From positions 124,001 to 188,000 of the forward strand of contig DAOMNO010000001.1 in NCBI GenBank assembly GCA_035443885.1: 64,000 nucleotides of DNA, read 5' to 3'. The stretch comes from DAOMNO01 sp035443885. GTDB lineage: Bacteria > Planctomycetota > Phycisphaerae > Phycisphaerales > SM1A02. Position 1 is the first letter of the stretch, and every line of letters begins with the position of its first letter. Positions 45,435-53,006 of this stretch are shown piece by piece. Below the pieces are notes generated by a model. That model was not told the DNA's origin, searched no databases, and was given only the letters and a program-made list of their open reading frames with translations. Made by a program: the position numbers and the translations under genes.

Positions 45435-46760
45435 ATGACATTTGAATCAAGGGACACGAACATGCCCGCTCCGAAACGAACTGCTGAAACGTCTTTCACC
45501 CGCCGGGACTTTGTGAAAGCTTCCGCTACGGCGGCAGCGGCTATCACGCTTCCTGTGTGGGCAGTGCCCATGGGAAACCAGCGCATTCGAGTTGGCCTGA
45601 TCGGCTGCGGCGGCCGCGGTACCGGTGCAGCGGCACAGGCCCTGCAAGCGGACCCTGCCGTCGTCATTACGGCGATGGGCGATGTCTTTGCCGATCGGGT
45701 TGCCTCAAGCCACGCCAGTCTTGCAGCGCACTTCAAGGAGCGAATCGACGTACCAGAGGAGAAGCGTTTCTCCGGTTTCGACAACTATCAACAAGTGATT
45801 GACAGCGGTGTGGATGTGGTGCTGCTCTGCGCTCCGCCCCACTTTCGACCCGCGCATCTTGCCGCTGCTGTGAAGGCAGGCAAGCACGTCTTCTGCGAAA
45901 AGCCTATGGCGGTGGACGCGCCCGGTGTTCGCTCGGTGCTCGCTTCCGCAGCAGACGCGAAAGCAAAGAACCTTTCCCTGGTTGCTGGTTTCTGCTGGCG
46001 TTACAGCTCACCGGAGCGTGCGACATACGCACAAGTGCTCGATGGTGCAATCGGCGAAGTGGTTTCCGTTCACACCACATATCACGCCGGACCGATCCAG
46101 CCGCCTGCTCGCAAGCCCGAATGGTCGGAGATGGAATGGCAACTCCGCAACTGGTGGCATTACACGTGGGTTTCAGGCGACCACATCGTCGAGCAGGCGT
46201 GCCACAGCATCGACAAAATCAACTGGGCGATGGGCGGTCGTCTGCCGCTGCGCGCCACCGCCCTCGGCGGTCGTCAAGCGCGTGCGGAACAACCTGAAGG
46301 CATCTTCGGCAATGTCTTTGACAACTTCTCTGTTATCTACGAATACGAAGGTAACATTCGCTGCTTCCATACCTGTCGCCAGATTGCCAACACGCCCTTT
46401 GACAACACTGACCACATCACCGGCACGAAAGGCACGTGCTTTGTCAACGGGTGGGCGCCAACGCACATCATCAAGGGCGCGCGTAACTGGACCTATGAAG
46501 GTCCGCGACCGAACATGTATCAGGTCGAGCATGATGAACTCTTCGCGTCCATCCGCAACGGCACACCGATCAATGACGGCGAGTGGATGGCATCCAGCAC
46601 GATGATGTCCGTCATTGGTCGCATGGCTGCGTACACTGGCCAAACGATCACGTGGGACCAGGCTATGAACTCAACACAATCCCTCACCCCGGCACGCTAC
46701 GCATTCGGCGATCTTGCCGCCGCACCGGTTGCCGTGCCGGGCATTACGAGATTTGAGTGA
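45435..46760 (+). CDS. Gfo/Idh/MocA family oxidoreductase, Tat-exported (1)
   Basis: 441 aa. A twin-arginine signal FTRRDFVKASATAAAA marks export by Tat, so it should fold with NAD(P) before export. Rossmann motif RVGLIGCGGRGTGAAA, catalytic Lys block FCEKPMAVDAP and the C-terminal beta-sheet domain. The internal segment RKPEWSEMEWQLRNWWHYTWVSGDHIVEQ is shared with the paralogue at 47687. Such enzymes act on sugars or cyclitols (inositol, 3-keto sugars). Starts 4 bp after the SUMF1-like gene. Substrate unknown. Confidence 0.93.
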   Translation: MTFESRDTNMPAPKRTAETSFTRRDFVKASATAAAAITLPVWAVPMGNQRIRVGLIGCGGRGTGAAAQALQADPAVVITAMGDVFADRVASSHASLAAHFKERIDVPEEKRFSGFDNYQQVIDSGVDVVLLCAPPHFRPAHLAAAVKAGKHVFCEKPMAVDAPGVRSVLASAADAKAKNLSLVAGFCWRYSSPERATYAQVLDGAIGEVVSVHTTYHAGPIQPPARKPEWSEMEWQLRNWWHYTWVSGDHIVEQACHSIDKINWAMGGRLPLRATALGGRQARAEQPEGIFGNVFDNFSVIYEYEGNIRCFHTCRQIANTPFDNTDHITGTKGTCFVNGWAPTHIIKGARNWTYEGPRPNMYQVEHDELFASIRNGTPINDGEWMASSTMMSVIGRMAAYTGQTITWDQAMNSTQSLTPARYAFGDLAAAPVAVPGITRFE

Positions 46761-46766
46761 TCCGCC

Positions 46767-47690
46767 ATGCACGACATTCCTGTTACTCGCCGCGAGTTCA
46801 CAACCATTGCGATCGGAGCCGCCATGGCGCCACTCCTCTGCACCGCTGCTGCAGGCATTGTCAAACCTACACGACTGCTCAAAGCGGTCAAGCTGGACAT
46901 GGTTCACGGCAACGCACCATTGATTGAAAAGTTTGCCCTGCTGAACCGACTCGGCTACGACGGCGTTGAAATCAGCAGCCCGAACAATCTCGACCCGGAA
47001 GAAGTCATCGCTGCACGCGACGCGACCGGACTTGTCATTCACGGCACCGTGTGTTCAACACACTGGAACCAACCGTTGTCTCATGTAGATAGCGAGGTCC
47101 GCGCGAAAGGTCGAGAGGGCATCGAAACCGCTATTCGCGATTGCCATCGCTACGGCGGCGATACCGTGCTCGTCGTGCCGGGCATTGTGAACAAATCCGT
47201 CAGCTATGCGGCGTGTTATGAACGGTCGCATCGCGAGCTACGCAAAGTTCTGCCTCTTGCTGTCGAACTCAATGTTCGGCTGGCGATCGAAAACGTCTGG
47301 AACAACTTCCTGCTCAGCCCGCTTGAAGCAGCGCGATACGTGGATGAATTTGAAAGCTCGCATGTCGGCTGGTACTTCGACGTCGGGAACATTGTGAACT
47401 ACGGCTGGCCGGAACACTGGATTCGCACGCTCGGCACACGAACGTTCAAGATCGATGTGAAAGAGTTCAGCAGACGAAAACGCGATGACGAAGGCTTGTG
47501 GAAGGGCTTTCACGTCGAAATCGGAGAAGGCGATTGCGACTGGCCCGCCGTCATGCGTGCGCTTCAAGAAGTCGGCTTCAAGGGATGGGCTACCGCCGAA
47601 GTCGGCGGGGGCGATGAACACCGTTTGCGCGATATCAGCGAGAGAATGGATCGAGTGCTCAGCTTTGAGCAGGAATCGAGGCAACCATGA
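46767..47690 (+). CDS. Sugar phosphate isomerase/epimerase-like TIM-barrel, Tat-exported (1)
   Basis: 307 aa, 6 bp after the previous stop. N-terminal TRREFTTIAIGAAMAPL is a Tat signal. The rest is an AP-endonuclease-2/xylose-isomerase-like TIM barrel with probable metal ligands: E in AIENVWNNF, D in YFDVGNIV, H in GFHVEIGEGDCDW and E in TAEVGGGDE. It may isomerise or epimerise a keto-sugar made by the neighbouring dehydrogenases. Cys-free active site typical of the family. It overlaps the next gene by 4 bp (ATGA). Confidence 0.9.
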   Translation: MHDIPVTRREFTTIAIGAAMAPLLCTAAAGIVKPTRLLKAVKLDMVHGNAPLIEKFALLNRLGYDGVEISSPNNLDPEEVIAARDATGLVIHGTVCSTHWNQPLSHVDSEVRAKGREGIETAIRDCHRYGGDTVLVVPGIVNKSVSYAACYERSHRELRKVLPLAVELNVRLAIENVWNNFLLSPLEAARYVDEFESSHVGWYFDVGNIVNYGWPEHWIRTLGTRTFKIDVKEFSRRKRDDEGLWKGFHVEIGEGDCDWPAVMRALQEVGFKGWATAEVGGGDEHRLRDISERMDRVLSFEQESRQP

Positions 47691-48943
47691 AACGGCGTGA
47701 CTTTGTCGGTACCACCCTTGTGGCCGCGGGAGCGGCGATGATCCCCGGCGCTGCCATTGCCGCGGCACGCCGGGCGGCGGAGCCTGTTATCCGCGTCGGT
47801 GTCATCGGCTGCGGCGGTCGCGGCATCGGCGCTGCGATGAACCTGCTTGAAGCCTCGCCCTTTGTCCATGTTGTTGCACTTGCGGATGTCTTTGTAGACC
47901 GGCTCAAGGCGGGCCGCGAACATCTGGCTTCACGAGGCGAGCGAAGCAGTGTTGCAGAGCATCGTTGCTTCACCGGTTTCGACGCATACAAAAAACTGCT
48001 GCGCGAACCAGTGGACCTCGTCGTGCTGGCCACACCACCCCATTTCCGTCCCATGCACTTTGAGGCCGCGGTTCAGGCAGGCGTTCATGTGTTTATGGAG
48101 AAACCGGTTGCGGTCGATGCTCCCGGCGTACGCCGCGTGCTGGAAGCGGCACAACAAGCCAAAGATGCCAAACGTTCCGTCGTCGCGGGCACGCAGCGGC
48201 GATATGAGCGCGTCTATCTCGAAGCTTTGCAGCGCGTGCGCGATGGTCAGATCGGCGAGATCGTTGGCGCAAGCTGCTACTGGAACATGGGCGGTCTCTG
48301 GAAAGCTGACCGCAGGCCGGAATGGAGCGACATGGAGTGGCAACTCCGCAACTGGCTCTACTTCACATGGCTCTCAGGCGATCACATCGTCGAACAGCAT
48401 GTGCACAACCTTGATGTCATCAACTGGTTCCTGAACGACACCCCCGCGCAATGCCTCGGCATGGGCGGCAGACAGGTGCGCATCTCACCCGACTATGGGC
48501 ATATCTACGATCACTTTGCCATTGAGTACGAATACCAATCCGGCGTCTCCATGACGAGCTTCTGTCGGCAGATCGACGGTTGTGACGGCCGCGTGCAGGA
48601 GCGCATTCGCGGCACGAAAGGAACACTTGTCATCCAGCCAGGCTGGGCGCGCATTACCGGCGAAAAGCCGTGGCAGTTCACGGGTGAAAACAACAATCCC
48701 TATGTCGATGAACAGCGGCGACTCGTGGAAAGCATCCTGAGCGGCGAACCCATCAACGATGCCTTTGATGTCGCGCACTCGACGCTCACCGCAGTCATGG
48801 GGCGTCTCTCGGCCTATACAGGCAAAAATGTGTCTTGGGATCAGGCCATGAACTCAAGCGAAGACCTTTCGCCACCCGCTTACGCCTTCGGCCCGCTTCC
48901 GACGCCGCCCGTTCCGATGCCCGGCCGCACGCCCCTTCTCTGA
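47687..48943 (+). CDS. Gfo/Idh/MocA family oxidoreductase, Tat-exported (2)
   Basis: 418 aa. Tat signal MKRRDFVGTTLVAAGAAMIPG. Rossmann motif RVGVIGCGGRGIGAAM and Lys block FMEKPVAVDAPGVRRV. It is a clear paralogue of the enzyme at 45435 (RRPEWSDMEWQLRN...FTWLSGDHIVEQ in both, and both end with a DQAMNSSEDLSPPAYAFG-type tail). The two may act in sequence on one substrate or be a pair. Overlaps its upstream neighbour by 4 bp. Confidence 0.93.
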   Translation: MKRRDFVGTTLVAAGAAMIPGAAIAAARRAAEPVIRVGVIGCGGRGIGAAMNLLEASPFVHVVALADVFVDRLKAGREHLASRGERSSVAEHRCFTGFDAYKKLLREPVDLVVLATPPHFRPMHFEAAVQAGVHVFMEKPVAVDAPGVRRVLEAAQQAKDAKRSVVAGTQRRYERVYLEALQRVRDGQIGEIVGASCYWNMGGLWKADRRPEWSDMEWQLRNWLYFTWLSGDHIVEQHVHNLDVINWFLNDTPAQCLGMGGRQVRISPDYGHIYDHFAIEYEYQSGVSMTSFCRQIDGCDGRVQERIRGTKGTLVIQPGWARITGEKPWQFTGENNNPYVDEQRRLVESILSGEPINDAFDVAHSTLTAVMGRLSAYTGKNVSWDQAMNSSEDLSPPAYAFGPLPTPPVPMPGRTPLL

Positions 48944-48962
48944 TTGTTCAATGGAGCTTCCC

Positions 48963-49889
48963 ATGAACCGACGCGAGTTCACACGCACGACCCTTGCAGC
49001 AGGTATGGCGGCTACAACGGGCGCGCTCACTTCCACCGCCCAGGCGAAATACCGAAATATGCGATCCGCAGGACCGTTCAAGCTGGACTACGCACCGCAC
49101 TTCGGGATGTTCTCTGCGCACGCGGGCGATGATCCTGTGGACCAACTTCGTTTTATGGCGGATGAGGGGTTCCGATCGCTCGAAGACAACGGCATGGCGA
49201 GTCGTTCAATCGACGAACAGAATCGCATCGGCGCTGAACTGGAGCGACTGAACATGCGAATGGGTGTGTTCGTCGTGAACATGGAGACGGCGTGGAGGCC
49301 CACACTTTCAACTGGTAGATCGGATATGCGAGAGCAGTTTCTCGATGAATGCCGACGCGCTGTTGAGGTGGCGAAGCGCGTGAATGCGACATGGATGACG
49401 GTTGTACCCGGCACGCTGGATGGTCGTCTTGAAGTGGACTATCAGATGGCCAACGTCATCGAAGCATTGCGCCAAGGCGCAGGAATCTTTGAGCCGCACG
49501 GCTTGGTCATGGTGCTCGAACCGCTCAATCATCGTCGCGATCATCCCGGCATGTTTCTGACGCGCATCCCGCAGGCGTATGCGATCTGCCGCGCCGTCAA
49601 CAGCCCGGCGTGCAAGATTCTCAACGACCTGTATCACCAGCAGATCACTGAAGGGAACTTGATTCCGAATATTGATCTGGCGTGGGACGAGACGCCTTAT
49701 TTTCAGGTCGGCGACAATCCCGGCCGACGCGAACCGGGCACGGGTGAAATTAACTACCGCAATGTCTTCCGTCACATTCACACCAAGGGCTTCACGGGAA
49801 TTGTGGGCATGGAACATGGCAAGAGTCGCGGCGGCAAAGAAGGCGAGCGAGCTGTGATTGATGCGTATCGCGCTGCAGATTCATTTTGA
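48963..49889 (+). CDS. Hydroxypyruvate isomerase-like TIM-barrel, Tat-exported (2)
   Basis: 308 aa; the ATG at 48963 follows GGAG by 6 nt, preferred over 48951. Tat signal MNRREFTRTTLAAGMAA. The segments MVLEPLNHRRDHPGMF, CKILNDLYHQQITEGNLIP and QVGDNPGRREPGTGEINY match the Hyi/hydroxypyruvate-isomerase-like family. Metal-binding Glu, Asp, His and Glu are present. Last gene of the five-gene set 44567-49889. Confidence 0.93.
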   Translation: MNRREFTRTTLAAGMAATTGALTSTAQAKYRNMRSAGPFKLDYAPHFGMFSAHAGDDPVDQLRFMADEGFRSLEDNGMASRSIDEQNRIGAELERLNMRMGVFVVNMETAWRPTLSTGRSDMREQFLDECRRAVEVAKRVNATWMTVVPGTLDGRLEVDYQMANVIEALRQGAGIFEPHGLVMVLEPLNHRRDHPGMFLTRIPQAYAICRAVNSPACKILNDLYHQQITEGNLIPNIDLAWDETPYFQVGDNPGRREPGTGEINYRNVFRHIHTKGFTGIVGMEHGKSRGGKEGERAVIDAYRAADSF

Positions 49890-50318
49890 CTTGCGTTTGG
49901 ATTGCGTTTGCGCCAGTCTTGCCGACCCTGCGCAAGCTTAGGCATTGCTTGAACTTAGAATCACCACGCAGTTCGCTTCAATCCATGCACAATCAAACTT
50001 CTGCAATCTTCCAAGAATTTTCTTGGAAACGTACACGCCGCGATGTAGCTTGATGTTTGTGGGAAGATGCTTCTGCCCTTTTTCCGACGGGTAAGACGGT
50101 TCGCTTCGTGCGATATGAAAAGTGGGTAGGTTTCCTGCACATTGAGAGAGAGCGACCCATGACTGGTCGTGGAGCGACTGCGTCAAAACGTAGAAGTGCG
50201 TTTCGCGGCATTCCATGTACGAATACATGGGCTGTACTGCGCTCGTGCAGTGACCGGCGCAGAGTACAGGGGACTCTGAAGCTCGACAGGTCACACCATT
50301 GCGAGAAAGGAACGGAAG
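49890..50318. other. Intergenic region, 429 bp
   Basis: Spacer before the PEP-CTERM-like gene. It holds a 20-bp near-perfect palindrome (50009-50028), a small hairpin CCATGTA-CGAA-TACATGG (50213-50230) and the ribosome site GAAAGGAACGGAAG before 50319. No gene is convincing. Confidence 0.5.
50009..50028. repeat. 20-bp palindrome, possible operator
   Basis: TTCCAAGAA-TT-TTCTTGGAA, a perfect 9-bp inverted repeat around a 2-bp centre, about 290 bp upstream of the PEP-CTERM-like gene and 120 bp after the isomerase gene. Too short a loop for a stable terminator; a dimeric regulator site is more likely. Only one copy was noticed. Confidence 0.4.
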
Positions 50319-50915
50319 ATGAAAAGATCACTCGTTTATGCAATCGCGGCAAGCTGTTGCTTTGCCTCAACGGCAGTCGCGGACCTCGGTTGGGATCCAA
50401 ACCTCGACCAGGCGTTCATCCTCAACGGCGGCCAGGGGTTCACTCTTGTAGGAGGCCAGAGCATCACCTTTGAAGTGTGGGTTGATCCGAATCCAAACGT
50501 CGTCATCGGCTTCAGCTTCGCTGGCGTGATCTCCGGTATCTCAGGCAACGCTATCTGGGCGTCTGATACGCGCCTCGATATTGTGGCTCCCAACGGCGCC
50601 ACCTATGACATCGGCGGTTTCGGCGCGGGCGGTTCACCAAACCCATGGGACTTCCAAGGCAGTCAGTCAACGAACGACGGCTTGTACTCACACGGCCACG
50701 GCAGCCCGTACGGTGATGGGCAGCCGGCCTTCGTCTTCGACAAGATTCCCAAGGGCGGCTTGTGGTCCTTCACGTTCACCCAGACCTTCGGCACGACACC
50801 CGTGCTCTGGAAGGGCGTCACCATCGTCCTGCACAAGCAGGTGCCCGCACCCGGCGCGCTTGCGCTTCTCGGTCTCGCCGGTTTCATCGGCACCAGCCGT
50901 CGCCGGCGCGCGTGA
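50319..50915 (+). CDS. Exported protein with PEP-CTERM-like sorting tail
   Basis: 198 aa. Signal peptide MKRSLVYAIAASCCFASTAVA; a beta-rich mature part; and a C-terminus VPAPGALALLGLAGFIGTSRRRR, which has the Pro-x-Pro-like motif, TM segment and Arg cluster of PEP-CTERM/exosortase substrates (PEP box as PAPG). An exosortase would cleave it and fix it to the surface polysaccharide; no exosortase gene is in the window. Function of the mature part unknown. Confidence 0.8.
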   Translation: MKRSLVYAIAASCCFASTAVADLGWDPNLDQAFILNGGQGFTLVGGQSITFEVWVDPNPNVVIGFSFAGVISGISGNAIWASDTRLDIVAPNGATYDIGGFGAGGSPNPWDFQGSQSTNDGLYSHGHGSPYGDGQPAFVFDKIPKGGLWSFTFTQTFGTTPVLWKGVTIVLHKQVPAPGALALLGLAGFIGTSRRRRA

Positions 50916-51014
50916 GGTCATTCGCCTCGGTCGATGAAATCATCGGCTGAGCTTTGTGTTGAAGACACACTCAAACAAGCTGATATCCACGCAAGTGGAC
51001 TGGAGAAAACTGAA

Positions 51015-52145
51015 ATGAAGAATGTGAAGAAAGCACTGTGTACCTCGCTTGCCATCGCATTGGCAGCAGGAATTGGCTTTGCGGCCTTCGCCAGCGGGTC
51101 CGGCTCGCTCAAGGCAAACGCTGATGCCAGCCTTCCGACCATCAATGAAAACGTGAACGACGCCGAGGTCAAAGGCCAGAACTGGACTCCCACCGGCGGC
51201 GGTGCATGTGCAGGTTTCTGTGGCGGGCAATCACCCACCGGCTGCTGGTGTGACAACGCTTGCGCAGGCTTCGGCGATTGCTGCTCTGGCGTCTGCAATG
51301 ACTGCCCGAACCTTGAGCACTGCGACCAGGGCGGCCCGCAGGAATGCGTCGGCGACCTCAACGGCGACGGCATCGTGGATGCAGCCGACCTGATCTATCT
51401 CGTTTCCAACTGGGGCAAGTGCCCTGTTGCGGGCCTGCCCGGAAGCTGCATCGGCTTCTGCGGCACCAACGCAGGCGGCTGCTGGTGCGATGAGGCATGC
51501 TGCAGCTTCGGGGACTGCTGCCAGGATAAGACGCAAGTCTGTGGCGGATGCGCCCTTCCAACACCGGATTGCCCCGGCGACCTCAATGGCGACGGCCGCG
51601 TTGATATGCTCGATATCCTCATTCTCCTCGGCGACTGGGGCTGCATCGTCGTGCCTGCCGATCCATGCGAGAATGCCACCGGCGATTGCTTCTCCGCAAA
51701 CGGCACGCCCGGTTGCGAAGATGCGGCCTGCTGCGGCATCGTTTGTGCGCAGGATGTGTATTGCTGCGATGTGGAATGGGACAGCCTCTGCGCTGATGCG
51801 GCGGTGCTCCTCTGCAAGTTTGACCCCGCTCCGGAGTGCCCGGGAGCTTCCTGTGGCAACTTCATCCCCTGTGCAGCAGACCCATCCTGCGTATGCGTCA
51901 CGCTGTTCAACGGCGGCGGCGTCTGCGTGCTCGGCACGACTGCGTGCGCCGGCCTGACGCTTTGCCCGGCCGGCAACTGCGCCCCCGGCGAGATCTGCGC
52001 CGTCCAGACGTGCTGCGTCGATAACGTCTGCGTCCCGCCATCCACGTTCTGCAACGTGAACCCGATTCTCCCGCCGGATGAACCCAAACCCGGCACGAAG
52101 ACCGTAGGGCACGTGGCTTATCCGGGAGCTGGCGGCACGAACTGA
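51015..52145 (+). CDS. Cys-rich secreted protein with somatomedin-B-like and dockerin-like modules
   Basis: 376 aa; start at 51015 after GGAG. Signal peptide about 1-27. Two somatomedin-B-like domains have C-x3-C-x(7-8)-C-x-C-x3-C-x6-C-C-x(3-5)-C spacing (about residues 65-95 and 140-175), with CWCDNACAGFGDCC and CWCDEACCSFGDCC. Each is followed by a dockerin-like EF-hand loop (DLNGDGIVDAADL; DLNGDGRVDMLDI). A further Cys-rich module (TPGCEDAACCGIVC...CCDVEWDSLC) and a Pro/Gly tail follow. Calcium- and disulfide-dependent folding outside the cell is likely. Function unknown. Confidence 0.85.
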   Translation: MKNVKKALCTSLAIALAAGIGFAAFASGSGSLKANADASLPTINENVNDAEVKGQNWTPTGGGACAGFCGGQSPTGCWCDNACAGFGDCCSGVCNDCPNLEHCDQGGPQECVGDLNGDGIVDAADLIYLVSNWGKCPVAGLPGSCIGFCGTNAGGCWCDEACCSFGDCCQDKTQVCGGCALPTPDCPGDLNGDGRVDMLDILILLGDWGCIVVPADPCENATGDCFSANGTPGCEDAACCGIVCAQDVYCCDVEWDSLCADAAVLLCKFDPAPECPGASCGNFIPCAADPSCVCVTLFNGGGVCVLGTTACAGLTLCPAGNCAPGEICAVQTCCVDNVCVPPSTFCNVNPILPPDEPKPGTKTVGHVAYPGAGGTN

Positions 52146-52192
52146 GTCAGTCAGACGGTTGTCTCTGATTGAACTCAATCTCTGAGTCCTAA

Positions 52193-52232
52193 ACCGCCCC
52201 GGCATGAACGCTCATGTCGGGGCGGTGCTTTT
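52193..52232 (+). terminator. Rho-independent terminator
   Basis: ACCGCCCCGGCATGA / TCATGTCGGGGCGGT form a long stem (one mismatch) around a short loop, followed by GCTTTT. It lies 47 bp after the somatomedin-B/dockerin gene. Confidence 0.9.
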
Positions 52233-52323
52233 CGCTGCATAACACTGCGTCCTGCATCGGCGATATAGAATAAAAATCCAACGCATCGTCCTGACGATGC
52301 AACTTCTCGCGAAGGATGGAATC

Positions 52324-52983
52324 ATGAACCTCATACGTCTCTTCGTCTTCCTCTGCATGACGTGGCTCATCGCTGCTCTGCTCCACGGCTGCGGCAACGA
52401 ATCGGCAAGGCCTGAAGCCCAAGCCAACACGACACCGGCGCTAACAGATGCTGATGCCGAACCCGCACCCGACACAAAGCCTGCGATTCGTGAAGACGCG
52501 TATCGCATCCTGATCTACGACGCGGTCAAGACCGGGGATCTCGATCTCGTCAAGGCCATCATTGCAACTGGTGCAGACCTCAATCTGACGGATCGCAATG
52601 GCTTCGTTGCGCTGCATCACGCTTCGTTGCTCGGTCACATTGAAATTGTCGAAGCACTGATTGAAGCCGGCGCGTACGTCCCCGTACAGGGTGCAGGCGG
52701 CTGGACGCCCTTGCATTGGGCCGCGGGCGAAGGCAATCAGCCAGAAATCACCGCCATGCTGCTGAAGGCCGGTTCGCCGGTTGATCTGGCTGATGACAAC
52801 GGTTTCACTGCACTTCACCACGCAGCGCGATATGGTCATCTGGAAGTCGGCAAGGTGCTGCTGGACGCTGGTGCAAGCGTGAACGCACGAGGCAACAACG
52901 GCACAACCCCGCTGCATTGGGCTAAGGTCTTCGAGCGAGATATGTTCGTTGAGATGCTTCTTCGCGCCGGTGGCGAGGAGTAA
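52324..52983 (+). CDS. Ankyrin-repeat lipoprotein
   Basis: 219 aa from the ATG at 52324, preceded by AAGGATGGA. Signal MNLIRLFVFLCMTWLIAALL with lipobox ALLHGC. About five ankyrin repeats (residues 55-215) show the GFVALHHASLLGHIEIVEAL, GWTPLHWAAGEGNQPEITAM, GFTALHHAARYGHLEVGKVL pattern. Anchored to the membrane and exposed on the periplasmic side, it should bind another protein. Partner unknown. It converges with the WNG-repeat dockerin gene (23 bp between stops). Confidence 0.93.
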   Translation: MNLIRLFVFLCMTWLIAALLHGCGNESARPEAQANTTPALTDADAEPAPDTKPAIREDAYRILIYDAVKTGDLDLVKAIIATGADLNLTDRNGFVALHHASLLGHIEIVEALIEAGAYVPVQGAGGWTPLHWAAGEGNQPEITAMLLKAGSPVDLADDNGFTALHHAARYGHLEVGKVLLDAGASVNARGNNGTTPLHWAKVFERDMFVEMLLRAGGEE

Positions 52984-53006
52984 TCGCGCTGTTCAATCGC
53001 CGCGGC

